Part shown: positions 1 to 7,465 of the stretch, one piece after another | How positions within the stretch are numbered: position 1 is the first letter of the stretch | Layout: each line of letters starts with the position of its first letter | Source: CAZCGA01 sp964498075 | Lineage (GTDB): Bacteria; Desulfobacterota; Binatia; HRBIN30 | Assembly: GCA_964498075.1 (NCBI GenBank) | Contig: CAZCGA010000056.1 | Coordinates: 1-36,910, forward strand | Direction of reading: 5' to 3' | DNA length: 36,910 nucleotides | The notes under the pieces: model-generated | Told to the model about the DNA's origin: nothing | The model's database searches: none | What the model saw: only the letters and a program-made list of their open reading frames with translations | Program-made: the position numbers and the translations under genes

Positions 1-65
1 TACGGTTCGGAGGGAGGGGGGACCGGGAGCAACCGGTTCTCCCTACCCCTATCGTAGAGAAACAA

Positions 66-82
66 GTCCCCTGAAAGGGGAC
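66..82 (-). terminator. Possible terminator hairpin after DAHP synthase
   Basis: A perfect inverted repeat (GTCCCCT, 3-nt loop, AGGGGAC) lies about 100 nt past the DAHP synthase stop. Read on the minus strand, the stem is followed by TTGTTTCTC, which is T-rich but not a clean T tract. It is either a weak intrinsic terminator or a chance stem in GC-rich DNA. Confidence 0.35.
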
Positions 83-182
83 TCGCCAAGTGCTCTTCCA
101 GTCGGCTTGAGCCGCCTTTGGTCTATGTAGCCGGAATTGATTCCCCGGACGCGCGCTCGCGACGCGTTGGGCAAAGGGGTTG

Positions 183-1223
183 CTACGCCAACCGTGCCGC
201 GGCCGTGCTGAGGCAGCGCTCGGTGGTGTCCCAATCGATGCAGCCGTCGGTGATGGAGACGCCGTACTGCAGCCCGTCGCGTCCGTGCGCCAGCTTCTGG
301 CTCCCGGCCTTGAGATGACTCTCGATCATGAAGCCCATGATCGAGCGGTTGCCGGCGCGGATCTGATCGATCAAGTCGGCCAGCACCTCCGGCTGGCGCG
401 TGTAATCCTTGCCGGTCTGCGCGTGGCTGCAATCCACCATGATGCGAGCCGGCAGGCCGGCCTGCTCGAGCAACGCCTCGCAGCCGCGGATACTCTGCGT
501 GTCGTAGTTGGGCGTGCGCCCGCCGCGCAGTACGATGTGACCGTCGGGATTCCCTTCGGTGTGAATGATGGAGGTCTGACCATCCTGGTTGATGCCCAGG
601 AAAGTGTGGGGGCGGCGTGCCGACTCCATGGCGTTGATGGCGACCAGCAGGTTGCCGTCGGTGGTGTTCTTGAAGCCGACCGGCATGGACAGTCCGCTCG
701 CCATTTCCCGGTGGGTTTGACTCTCCGTCGTGCGTGCCCCGATGGCGGTCCAGGAAATCAGATCGGCCAGATACTGCGGTGTGATCGGATCGAGCAGCTC
801 GGTGCCGGCCGGCAGGCCGAGCTCGTTGATGTCGAGCAGGAGCTTACGCGCCAGCCGCAAGCCGAGCTGCATGTCGTGCGTCCCGTTGAGATGCGGATCG
901 TTGATCAATCCCTTCCAGCCGACAGTTGTGCGCGGCTTCTCGAAGTAGACCCGCATGACGACGAAGATCTTGTCGGCCAGCTGCTGGCTGAGGCCGTGCA
1001 AGCGCCCGGCGTAGTCGACCGCCGCCTCCGGATCGTGAATCGAGCACGGCCCGACGACGGCCAGTAGACGGGAGTCCTGTCCAGCGATGATGTCGCGCAC
1101 AGTGGCGCGCGCCCGGATGACATGTTCGTAGACACCGTCCGAGGCCGCCAGCTCGCGCTTGAGCACGGTCGGCGGCACGAGTGCCTCCGTCTTCAAGACG
1201 CGTAGGTTCTGGGTCTTGAGCAT
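183..1223 (-). CDS. aroG: 3-deoxy-7-phosphoheptulonate (DAHP) synthase, class I (AroF/G/H type)
   Basis: This enzyme condenses phosphoenolpyruvate with erythrose-4-phosphate to give DAHP, the first step of the shikimate pathway, in the cytoplasm. The 346-residue product has the usual full length of the E. coli-like class I alpha family. Visible signatures are GPCSIHD at residues 58-64, KPRTTVGWKGLINDP at 96-110 (substrate-binding loop) and GARTTESQTHRE from 162, followed by MPVGFKN to residue 186. VDCSHAQTGK and ITDGCIDW near the C-terminus fit the metal-binding half of the barrel. The ATG at 1221-1223 has no strong Shine-Dalgarno sequence, but the protein begins as the family does. Which of the Phe-, Tyr- or Trp-sensitive isozymes it resembles in feedback control cannot be told from the sequence alone, so the symbol is nominal. 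It stands alone, with no other shikimate gene next to it. Confidence 0.95.
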   Translation of the reverse strand: MLKTQNLRVLKTEALVPPTVLKRELAASDGVYEHVIRARATVRDIIAGQDSRLLAVVGPCSIHDPEAAVDYAGRLHGLSQQLADKIFVVMRVYFEKPRTTVGWKGLINDPHLNGTHDMQLGLRLARKLLLDINELGLPAGTELLDPITPQYLADLISWTAIGARTTESQTHREMASGLSMPVGFKNTTDGNLLVAINAMESARRPHTFLGINQDGQTSIIHTEGNPDGHIVLRGGRTPNYDTQSIRGCEALLEQAGLPARIMVDCSHAQTGKDYTRQPEVLADLIDQIRAGNRSIMGFMIESHLKAGSQKLAHGRDGLQYGVSITDGCIDWDTTERCLSTAAARLA

Positions 1224-1482
1224 GATGCCGCAGTGTGGCGGTCACCAGAGTACGGGTCAAGGGACGGTGTCGCGCCCGTCTCCACGGGCGTGCGTCAACC
1301 GCCCGGGGCGTTGCCTCGGGCTAAGTTCTTTCGCCCCCTTGGGGCTCTCGGAGGGCTCAATTCCAGTCTGTAACCCAAGAACGTGGGCTCACGCAGCGTT
1401 CGAGAGCGGAGACGGGAGACTCGACCTTCTGGAAGCCGCAACAACTCCAGCCTCCAGGCTCTCGCCTCCAGCCCGCGGATTC
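1224..1482. other. Intergenic spacer, no gene seen
   Basis: This is the 5' flank of the DAHP synthase gene and the 3' flank of the metalloprotease gene. It contains one short stem (GCCCGT/ACGGGC near 1273-1291) but no coding sequence or RNA gene that I recognise. Confidence 0.5.
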
Positions 1483-3804
1483 CTAGAAGTCGTTCTTGTC
1501 GATCACGTCGATCACCAACTTGGTGACGTTGTTGCTCCCATCCGTGTCGCCCATCGAGCTGGCGCTGATCTGCGCGGTACAGCGCACCGGAGACTTGGCG
1601 TTGGGTGACAGGAACTGGCTGGCGTCGATGGTCAGCGGCAGCTTGCCGCCCTTAGTGCTGCCACCCGTGACGGTCACCGGGTTCTGCACGCCGCCCATCC
1701 TCGTGTTCATGTCCACCATGCCCACGGTGCCGGGCGGGCAGTCGCCGTCGCTCGGCGTCACGGTGATAGAATGACCGAGCGGCTCCGCTGGCTGGAAGTC
1801 GGCGTTGACCACTGTGGGCGCAACGTTCTTCGTCTTCGTCGTCACCAGATCATTGAGCGTCACGGTCACCGGCGCGAGGCTTTTGATGACCGACTCGTGT
1901 ACCGCGCTCATCTCGAGATCATTCCGATCGATCACGTTGAGCTCCATGGTGACGGCGTCGTTGCTCGGGTTCGGATCAACATTGCCCGGTGCTTCGAATG
2001 TGCTGGCGGTGAACGTGATCGTGCATCGTATCGGGGCCTTGCGGTTGAACGTCGCGAACGCCGCGCTCGATATCACGAGCGGGACCGTCGCCGTCTTGGT
2101 CTTCCCCGGGCCGACCAACACCGAGTCCGGTGGCCCCGGTGTCGCCTTGAAGTCTGGAGGACCCGGGATGGTTCCTCCGGGACAGTCCGCGGTAGCGCTC
2201 AGCTGAATCTTGTGCCCCAGGAAGTCTGTAGTATCGGCGTTGCGCACTGTGACGCTCACCGTCTTCTTGACCGACAGCGTTCCCGCCGCCAGGGTGACCG
2301 TGCGGGGCCTGACGGGCAGCACGACGGAGTCATGCGATCCGATCGTGACGTCGAGTTCTTTGGTGTGGCTGGCGCCCAGGCCGTCGGTGGCCTTGACCAC
2401 GAAGATTCCAAGGCCGGTGAACGTGGGCGTGCCGGAGATCGCTGCGCCGCTGAGGCTCAGGCCAGGGATAGGGATGCTGCCGTACTCCTGGCTCCACGTG
2501 AACATGCCCGTGCCTCCCGTGGCGCTGAGCGGTTGGTTGTACGCTACAGAGACACTTCCCTCAGGCAGAGGGTTCGCAGTCGTGATCGTCGGAGGGAAAG
2601 CCGTCGGGTAGATGAAGGTGACGCCGTTGATGTCGTCGGTGCGCACGTCGGCGCAGCGGGCATCGAAGTGGGCCGTGTGGTACATGGTCGCATCGGTGTC
2701 CAATGAGTGACCCAGTCCGATCGAATGGCCGATCTCGTGCGTGGCGACCTCCGCGACGTTGCACTGGGTCCACACCGGGCACGCCCCCCAGCCGTTCGCA
2801 AGAATCAGCGTGGCCGCCGCCGTACGCCTGAACGTCGTGCCATTGACCACTTTCGTTTCGAACCCCTTCCAGCAGAAGCCACCCAAGCCCAAGACGCCCG
2901 CGCAGTTCGTGGGGTTTGGAATCTTCTTGAAGGGGTCATTGAAGACGACCTTGTGTGCGCCGTACCTGCACGGGGTTGTCAGATCGGACGTCAGGCCCCC
3001 GTCCACGAGCGAGATCGCGGCGGTTGGCACGTTGGTGTTGCTCCACTCAGCAAGGGCATCGACGATCGCTTGGTGGGAGACCGGGAACCCCAGCGTCGCG
3101 TCGCCGGTTTGGTCAATCAAGTACGAGATCGGCAAGCCCTCATCGACTTCGAACAAACGTGCGGGAGGGTTTCCGAGGAAGGTGTACGGCGCGCTCGCTT
3201 CCTGAGAAGGGAAGGTCGCGGTGGCCTCTGGCGGTTCGGTCCGGAACGCTGGAGCCCCATCCGCGGCTGGGCCGGCGCCCTCCACCTCGTTGAGCAGATC
3301 GTCCAAGGGCATCGATGCGGGCAGCGGCGAGGTACCGGGTGCGACCAACACTGCCGTTCCTGGTTCAAGGCGTTGCACCGCGTGCGGCACGCCGTCAGCG
3401 TTCATTTCGACGGTGAACTTCCCGAGAGCCAGCTGATTGGTTCGCAGGCTGCCGTCTGCGCCGACGGTGAGGAAGAGCACGACGCGCTCGCCAGGCTGGA
3501 AGCTCGGCGCTCCAAACAGCACTTCCTGCTCGGCTCCCACAGTGCCGCCTGGTTCCTTCAGGGTGATGACCGGAGCCGTCAAATCTCCTCGCACGACCCG
3601 GTTGACCACTACGGTGACCAACGTGACGATCTGACCGTCGGCCGACTTGGCACCCTTCACGCTCTCGACGGTTCCGATCACCGTGGCGACCGAACTGCGT
3701 GTCAGGTCTTCAACGGACATCGGGACGAAGGTCATCGCGTCGGCCGCGATGCCCGAGAACACCCATAGCATCACTAACGCCAGCGTACAGCGAGAACGCG
3801 TCAT
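1483..3804 (-). CDS. Secreted matrixin-type zinc metalloprotease with Ig-like C-terminal modules
   Basis: The product is a predicted exported metallopeptidase of 773 residues. I place the start at the ATG at 3802-3804 because AAAGGGGG lies just upstream; an in-frame start 14 codons earlier lacks such a site. Residues 1-23 form a signal peptide. An N-terminal domain of about 150 residues follows (VATVIGTVESVKGAKSADG region). The protease domain carries HEIGHSIGLGHS from residue 356, the HExxHxxGxxH zinc site of the metzincins, with DATMYH shortly after as the Met-turn. Past about residue 410 there is an Ig-like (He_PIG-type) domain, then two related beta-rich modules ending in VIDRNDL and VIDKNDF. 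The substrate is unknown. The modules suggest binding to a surface or polymer. It is monocistronic as far as can be seen. Confidence 0.85.
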   Translation of the reverse strand: MTRSRCTLALVMLWVFSGIAADAMTFVPMSVEDLTRSSVATVIGTVESVKGAKSADGQIVTLVTVVVNRVVRGDLTAPVITLKEPGGTVGAEQEVLFGAPSFQPGERVVLFLTVGADGSLRTNQLALGKFTVEMNADGVPHAVQRLEPGTAVLVAPGTSPLPASMPLDDLLNEVEGAGPAADGAPAFRTEPPEATATFPSQEASAPYTFLGNPPARLFEVDEGLPISYLIDQTGDATLGFPVSHQAIVDALAEWSNTNVPTAAISLVDGGLTSDLTTPCRYGAHKVVFNDPFKKIPNPTNCAGVLGLGGFCWKGFETKVVNGTTFRRTAAATLILANGWGACPVWTQCNVAEVATHEIGHSIGLGHSLDTDATMYHTAHFDARCADVRTDDINGVTFIYPTAFPPTITTANPLPEGSVSVAYNQPLSATGGTGMFTWSQEYGSIPIPGLSLSGAAISGTPTFTGLGIFVVKATDGLGASHTKELDVTIGSHDSVVLPVRPRTVTLAAGTLSVKKTVSVTVRNADTTDFLGHKIQLSATADCPGGTIPGPPDFKATPGPPDSVLVGPGKTKTATVPLVISSAAFATFNRKAPIRCTITFTASTFEAPGNVDPNPSNDAVTMELNVIDRNDLEMSAVHESVIKSLAPVTVTLNDLVTTKTKNVAPTVVNADFQPAEPLGHSITVTPSDGDCPPGTVGMVDMNTRMGGVQNPVTVTGGSTKGGKLPLTIDASQFLSPNAKSPVRCTAQISASSMGDTDGSNNVTKLVIDVIDKNDF

Positions 3805-3955
3805 GCGAGCCCCCTTTGTTCCGAGGCGTCGGCGCAGAGCCACCACTCCGCTCTGCGCTACGACGCCGTGCTTGGGAACTACCCCCTATTGTCTGAAAAC
3901 GCGTCGCTATTTTCCTCCCGTGCCGGGGCGGGAGTCAAGCGCGCCGTCGCCTAGT

Positions 3956-4082
3956 GTCGAACAGGCAGCGGCGCCGCAGACTGCAGGGGGTGAGCTCGGC
4001 CCGGCGCGGGGGCCGAGCCGGGCACCAAAGCTCGCGAGCGACGAGCGAGCTCGCGCCTGTGCGCTTGAGCGCCGTCTTAGGC
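3956..4082 (-). repeat. attC-like imperfect palindrome after the GFA gene
   Basis: Read on the minus strand, this 127-bp element starts 9 nt after the GFA stop codon with GCCTAAG (6/7 to the attC R'' consensus RYYYAAC) and ends with GTTCGAC (6/7 to GTTRRRY). CGGCGC next to the first box can pair with GCGCCG next to the second. Inside is a perfect 9-bp stem (3994-4002 with 4010-4018). Length and layout fit an integron attC site, but the boxes are imperfect, so this is the least certain of the three sites in this block. Confidence 0.35.
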
Positions 4083-4091
4083 ACCACACAC

Positions 4092-4475
4092 CTAGTCAAG
4101 GCGACTGCCGTGCACATACTTGATTGGAATGCTCTCCAGGTTCACCCCATCTAAGCACCTGACATTGACGGCCCAACCATGGAATGCCTCTATCCCTTGC
4201 TTCGCTTCGTCGGCTGTCCGAGCTCTCGGCCTTCGGAAGGGCAGGATGCCGCACTTCGGGCAGAAGTAGTCCTTTGCTGTGAAGGTGTGCCACTGATAGA
4301 GCGTGAGCGCGTCCAGTGGCGTCAGGATGCGCAGAGCGTCTTCAGGTACGCGGTGAATCAGCGCGCCCCGCCGTTTACAGATCGAACAATCGCAAACGCG
4401 TACGTGATCGAGATCAAGATCTACCTCGAATCGTGTGCTTCCGCAGTGACAGGAACCGGCGTAGGTCTGGACCAT
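4092..4475 (-). CDS. GFA family (glutathione-dependent formaldehyde-activating enzyme/CENP-V fold) protein
   Basis: This is a 127-residue zinc-binding protein of the GFA family. Founding members bind glutathione and S-hydroxymethylglutathione, but most small members have no proven substrate. The cysteine pattern is complete: CHCG at residues 9-12, CDCSICKRRG at 28-37 and FCPKCG at 71-76, which together bind two zinc ions in the fold. Length is typical. The gene starts 3 nt after one attC-like element and ends 9 nt before another, so it fits tightly in a one-gene cassette. I see no Shine-Dalgarno site beyond a GC-rich leader, a frequent situation in cassettes. Assignment to the fold is firm; the enzymatic role is not. 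Confidence 0.88.
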   Translation of the reverse strand: MVQTYAGSCHCGSTRFEVDLDLDHVRVCDCSICKRRGALIHRVPEDALRILTPLDALTLYQWHTFTAKDYFCPKCGILPFRRPRARTADEAKQGIEAFHGWAVNVRCLDGVNLESIPIKYVHGSRLD

Positions 4476-4478
4476 GGT

Positions 4479-4575
4479 GCCCTAACGATGAAACTCAGCA
4501 GCGGCGGGGCACCGGAGAGCTTGAAGTCCCAGAAACGAATCATGCCCCGCCGTCGGCTGCAGCGCCTGGTTCAGC
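4479..4575 (-). repeat. attC-like imperfect palindrome between the NmrA-like and GFA genes
   Basis: On the minus strand this 97-bp element begins with GCTGAAC (6/7 to RYYYAAC) and ends with GTTAGGG, which is one inserted G away from the canonical GTTAGGC. The core stem pairs 4503-4511 (GGCGGGGCA) with 4543-4551 perfectly. It extends outward with GCAGC (4498-4502) and GCTGC (4556-4560) after a 4-nt bulge. Unpaired bases on one side of the stem are a hallmark of folded attC sites. It lies 69 nt after the NmrA stop and just before the GFA start. Confidence 0.45.
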
Positions 4576-4644
4576 GTCACTGCCCCACGCCCAACGACTG
4601 AGCACAGAGGGATTGCCAGACGACAACATCCATTGTCTTCATGT

Positions 4645-5418
4645 TCACCCTGCCTGGTGGCTTACCCCTTGAGGTATGGAGCGGCTGAGCCAGTCCTCGA
4701 AACGCGTCGGGCCGATGCGCGGGTTATCGCCGGGGGTGAGGCTTTGATCGTTCAACTCTGTGCCGAAGTAGAGTGCGTGGACGTCTGTGGTCACCTTCCG
4801 TGCGTCTCGATTTGCGCTCAAGAACCGTCGGACGAGTTCGTCGAGACGTATCGGTTCGGGCCCCGCCAGCTCGACCGTGCCGTTCACCGGTTCCTCGACT
4901 GCGACATCGGCCAGTGCGGCAGCGACGTCATCTGACACGATGGGTTGCACAAGGGCGGGTGACAACCGAACCGTTTGCCCGTCGGTGGCCGATTGGGCGA
5001 TGCCGCTCACGAACTCGAAGAACTGCGTTGAGCGGAGGATCGTATAGGGAATCTTGGAGGCCTTGATCAGGTTTTCTTGGGCCATCTTCGCGCGGAAGTA
5101 CCCACTTGCAAGAAGGCGATCGGTGCCGACCACCGACAGCGCAACGTGATGCCCCACGCCAGCGGTCGCTTCCGCGGCAAGGAGGTTACGCCCTGCCGTC
5201 TCGAAGAACTCCAAAACTGCCTTATCCTCGAACGAGGGCGAGTTCGACACGTCGACGACGACCTGAGCGCCTGCAAGCGCTTCAGCCAATCCCTCGCCAG
5301 TGAGGGTGTTGACGCCCGAAGAGGGTGCCGCAGCCACTACCTCATGGCCATGCTGACGAAGGTTGTTCACGAGCTTTTTTCCGATGAGCCCGCTGCCGCC
5401 GATAACCACAATCTTCAT
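4645..5418 (-). CDS. NmrA-like atypical SDR, NAD(P)-binding oxidoreductase or sensor
   Basis: The 257-residue protein opens with a Rossmann nucleotide-binding motif, VVIGGSGLIGKKL, at residues 4-16. The body is that of an atypical short-chain dehydrogenase of the NmrA/NAD(P)H-binding type: a VVDVSNSP strand, HHVALSVVGTDR, then YFRAKMAQENLI and the YTILRSTQFFEF segment. Members include NAD(P)H-dependent quinone or azo reductases and redox sensors; the substrate here cannot be predicted. The ATG at 5416-5418 is preceded by AGGAGATTCGCC, a strong ribosome-binding site. The gene sits alone between two attC-like palindromes in the same orientation, as a single-gene cassette would. It lies within about 15 kb of an ECF41-like sigma factor, whose family partners often include such oxidoreductases, but no direct link is visible. 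Confidence 0.85.
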   Translation of the reverse strand: MKIVVIGGSGLIGKKLVNNLRQHGHEVVAAAPSSGVNTLTGEGLAEALAGAQVVVDVSNSPSFEDKAVLEFFETAGRNLLAAEATAGVGHHVALSVVGTDRLLASGYFRAKMAQENLIKASKIPYTILRSTQFFEFVSGIAQSATDGQTVRLSPALVQPIVSDDVAAALADVAVEEPVNGTVELAGPEPIRLDELVRRFLSANRDARKVTTDVHALYFGTELNDQSLTPGDNPRIGPTRFEDWLSRSIPQGVSHQAG

Positions 5419-5501
5419 GGCGAATCTCCTAGTTTGTCGCCCGCAAGTCGGGGCCGAGTTTGTGACCGCCGTTAACCTTCGCCACCCGTGCGATCTCCGC
5501 C

Positions 5502-5567
5502 GCCGAACGGATCGCCGATAAGCTGCGGGCGCCGAAGGCGACCGTCAGCTTCATCGGCTTGTTGGAC
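5502..5567 (-). repeat. attC-like imperfect palindrome between the VOC and NmrA-like genes
   Basis: This is the clearest of the attC-like elements. On the minus strand it starts with GTCCAAC, a perfect RYYYAAC box, and ends with GTTCGGC (6/7 to GTTRRRY), 66 bp in all. On the plus strand GCCGATAAGCTG (5514-5525) is the inverse of 5546-5558 except for one extra base at 5552, exactly the single extrahelical base expected in an attC hairpin. An inner GGCGCC/GGCG stem lies between the arms. A 63-codon open frame (5429-5620, minus) runs straight through the palindrome and is probably not a gene; its KPMKLTVAFGARSLS stretch is simply the translated palindrome. Confidence 0.55.
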
Positions 5568-5663
5568 GGCGCGTTGCCAAGCTCGCGCGCGTCGGTGCCG
5601 TTCGGACGGTGAACCGGCACGTGGATGGTCTCTCACCGTCGGGGCTGAAACAGCTCAATCGGG

Positions 5664-6011
5664 TTAACCCGACGGATCGTCGATGATGACTTGGGCGCCA
5701 CCCGGCCCGGTGACGATTTCATTCGTACGGAACGGCACGCCGGCACCTCGTAACCGCTTGACCTCCGACTCGAGATCAGTGACTTGGAGATGAATGCGGT
5801 TCCAGCCGCCTGGTACCTGATGGCGACCGTCGGCGAGCGGGCGCTTCCCGGAGCTACCTTCTCCGCTCAGCAAGAGCCGCACGCCGTCACGCGAAACCGC
5901 GGCAAAGGCTGGTGAAGCGTTCTGCTCAAGCGTGAAACCCAGGAGGGTGGTGTAGAACCCTACGGCTGCGGGTACATCGTCAATCATGTAGCGCACGCTC
6001 ACTTCAGGCAT
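5664..6011 (-). CDS. VOC (glyoxalase/bleomycin-resistance fold) protein, frameshifted at its last codons
   Basis: This is a one-domain vicinal-oxygen-chelate protein of 115 codons as written. I chose the ATG at 6009-6011 because AAAGGAG lies about 10 nt upstream; an earlier in-frame start adds 20 unrelated residues. Family landmarks are VRYMIDDVPAAVGFYTTLLGF near the N-terminus (VRYM to GFY), LLLSGEGSS, GGWNRIHLQV and VIIDDPSG. The frame stops right after DPSG. Removing one T in GGGTTAACCC (5661-5670) restores the family ending NPIELFQPRR with a stop at 5633-5635. The true gene is therefore very likely 5633-6011 with a single-base insertion, either a real mutation or a sequencing error. The function is unknown; VOC members include lyases, dioxygenases and drug-binding proteins. 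Paralogues lie at 17.2-17.6 and 19.7-19.9 kb. Confidence 0.8.
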   Translation of the reverse strand: MPEVSVRYMIDDVPAAVGFYTTLLGFTLEQNASPAFAAVSRDGVRLLLSGEGSSGKRPLADGRHQVPGGWNRIHLQVTDLESEVKRLRGAGVPFRTNEIVTGPGGAQVIIDDPSG

Positions 6012-6128
6012 CGCTCTGAGTCTCCTTTCTCGTTTCCAGTTTCTCGATGCGCTCCACTTCGCCCTCCTCAAGCACGTTGTTGTGAGCGATCACGTTGAGG
6101 GCGCACCATGCCTGGCCGGGTCAGCCGG

Positions 6129-6356
6129 TCAGCCGGTGCGGCGGGAGCGGGCCAGAGCCAGCCCACCGATGACCACGCCGATTAGCGCCACCACCGCGGC
6201 CACGATGGCCCCGGCTCGCCCGGAACCGGTGCCGATAACACCGGCGGAGACGTGCGCGGCCGCCGGAGCGGCAAGCCCGAACCCCCGGAGCAGGGCGGCT
6301 GCTGCGGCGACGATGGCGATCACGGCGACTCGGATCAGCGATCGGGTGCGTGTCAT
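6129..6356 (-). CDS. Small membrane protein resembling DUF6223, shortened copy
   Basis: The 75-residue product has a hydrophobic N-terminal segment (signal or first membrane helix), an Ala-rich linker with HVSAGVIGTGSGRAGAI, a second membrane helix VALIGVVIGGLALAR and a basic tail SRRTG. This matches the start and end of the longer DUF6223-like protein at 17734-18162, lacking its middle. The last 43 bp of the gene (6127-6169) are identical to those of the longer copy (17732-17774), so the two arose by duplication and this one has lost an internal segment. The ATG at 6354-6356 is preceded by AAGGAGGAGC, an excellent ribosome-binding site. The role of the family is not known to me. It lies just downstream of a MacB-type permease remnant on the same strand. 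Confidence 0.6.
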   Translation of the reverse strand: MTRTRSLIRVAVIAIVAAAAALLRGFGLAAPAAAHVSAGVIGTGSGRAGAIVAAVVALIGVVIGGLALARSRRTG

Positions 6357-6420
6357 GAAGCTCCTCCTTGTGCGCCGGTTACATCGGCGCGGTGCAAAAC
6401 GTGAAAGTCGCTATCATAAG

Positions 6421-6449
6421 AGGCGCCTCGCGGCGCCTTTCGTGTTTTA
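6421..6449. terminator. Hairpin terminator near the FtsX remnant
   Basis: AGGCGCC (6421-6427), loop TCGC and GGCGCCT (6432-6438) form a perfect 7-bp GC stem. It is followed on the plus strand by TTCGTGTTTT, and on the minus strand by CTTATG. It overlaps the end of the permease remnant. The plus-strand reading makes the better intrinsic terminator. Confidence 0.5.
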
Positions 6450-6815
6450 GGCGTCTCTCAGCGCCGACGTGATCGGCATCCGTGCCGCGCGGAACGCGGG
6501 CAACACGCCGCCCGCGACACCCATCAGAACCGCGAGCACCATTCCCACCACGAGCGATGTCCCACTGATCCGGAAGGCGAACCCGATCTCCCCGAAGTTC
6601 GTGCCCATGGCCGCCGAGGTCATGCCGTCGGCCGGCAGGGCGAGCAGGCAACCCAGCGCGCCGCCGACCATGGCCAGGCACGTCGATTCGACGACGAACG
6701 CCGTCAGGATGCTGACCTTGGAGAATCCGAGCGCACGCAGCGTGCCGATTTCACGGGTGCGTGCAGCGACGAGTGCGTACATCGTGTTCACCGCCTGCAC
6801 GGCCTCACGAAAACA
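6447..6815 (-). pseudogene. MacB/FtsX-type ABC transporter permease, C-terminal fragment (copy 1)
   Basis: An open frame encodes only the last ~115 residues of a MacB-like permease: AVNTMYALVAARTREIGT, LRALGFSKVSILTAFVVES, then two membrane segments and the end RAARMPITSALRDA. Full-length proteins have about 400 residues with an N-terminal helix and a large periplasmic domain, all missing here. Homology starts abruptly near 6815. The frame continues upstream with unrelated residues, and no partner ATPase is present. The piece 6502-6735 recurs at 7505-7738. It is a truncation left by deletion or recombination and is not expected to work. Confidence 0.75.
6502..6735. repeat. 234-bp direct repeat, copy 1 (FtsX C-terminal segment)
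   Basis: This segment aligns without gaps to 7505-7738 with about 12 mismatches (about 95% identity by eye). Both copies lie inside permease remnants on the minus strand, and they flank the plus-strand HigBA genes. Confidence 0.9.
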
Positions 6816-6889
6816 CCGGTGCCCATTCTGCGCCGAATGCATGAGCCCCAGTCTGTTGACTCCTGTCACCCCACGGGTTACATGCGGAC

Positions 6890-7168
6890 GTGATCACGCG
6901 GTGGAGGCATAGAGGGCTCCGAACGTTCTTCGAGACCGGAAACACGCGCGGCATTCGGCCAGAACATGCGAGCAGACTGCGCCTCATCTTGGCCAGACTC
7001 GACGCCTCCGCCGAACCGCGAGACATGAACTTGCCTGGCTTGCGGTTGCATCCGTTGAAGGGTCAGTTGAAGGGCGCTTGGGCCGTGGACGTGAGCGGCA
7101 ACTGGCGCGTCGTCTTCCGCTTCGAGGGCAAAGACGCCGTCGATGTCGACTACGTCGACTATCATTGA
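6890..7168 (+). CDS. higB: HigB-type toxin (RelE/ParE superfamily)
   Basis: The 92-residue product has the HigB layout: a basic N-terminus (ITRWRHRGLRTFFETG), a helix pair, LPGLRLHPLKGQLKGAWAV, then the strands SGNWRVVFRFEG and VDVDYVDYH. The last two strands are the typical end of this ribosome-dependent mRNA interferase family. The start is GTG at 6890; an ATG six bases upstream is in another frame. There is no obvious Shine-Dalgarno site. The partner higA starts 12 nt downstream, so the order is toxin first, as is usual for hig loci. The pair sits on the opposite strand to, and between, two copies of a permease remnant. Confidence 0.85.
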   Translation: MITRWRHRGLRTFFETGNTRGIRPEHASRLRLILARLDASAEPRDMNLPGLRLHPLKGQLKGAWAVDVSGNWRVVFRFEGKDAVDVDYVDYH

Positions 7169-7180
7169 GAGGAGCGTCGC

Positions 7181-7465
7181 ATGCACAACCCCCCACATCC
7201 TGGAGCGATCATTCGCGAGCTGTGTCTCACCCCGCTCGGGCTGTCCGTGTCCGATGCCGCGAAAGCCCTGCGAGTGAGTCGCAAGACGCTCTCGGAGATT
7301 CTGAACGGTCACGCTCGCATCAGCGCGGAGATGGCCATTCGCCTGGCGATCGCATTCGACACCACGCCGGAAAGCTGGTTGAACCAGCAAACGCAGTACG
7401 ACCTCTGGAAGGCCGGGAAGAAACGGAAGGCGATCGAGAAGAAGGTCAGGAATCTTGCCGCCTGA
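7181..7465 (+). CDS. higA: HigA-type antitoxin (XRE-family helix-turn-helix)
   Basis: The 94-residue DNA-binding antitoxin opens with HNPPHPGAIIRELCL, the standard HigA start (HPG..L). The helix-turn-helix lies at residues 23-43 (VSDAAKALRVSRKTLSEILNG), followed by ISAEMAIRLAIAFDTTPESW and a Lys-rich tail. The family binds the toxin through its N-terminus and represses the operon through the HTH, so autoregulation is expected. The ribosome-binding site GAGAGGAGC lies just before the ATG and overlaps the end of the intergenic gap after higB. The gene is intact and of normal length. Confidence 0.88.
   Translation: MHNPPHPGAIIRELCLTPLGLSVSDAAKALRVSRKTLSEILNGHARISAEMAIRLAIAFDTTPESWLNQQTQYDLWKAGKKRKAIEKKVRNLAA

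Noticed and set aside
5429..5620. A 63-codon minus-strand frame upstream of the NmrA-like gene
   Set aside because: Most of it is the translation of the attC-like palindrome and cassette leader; it has no convincing ribosome-binding site.
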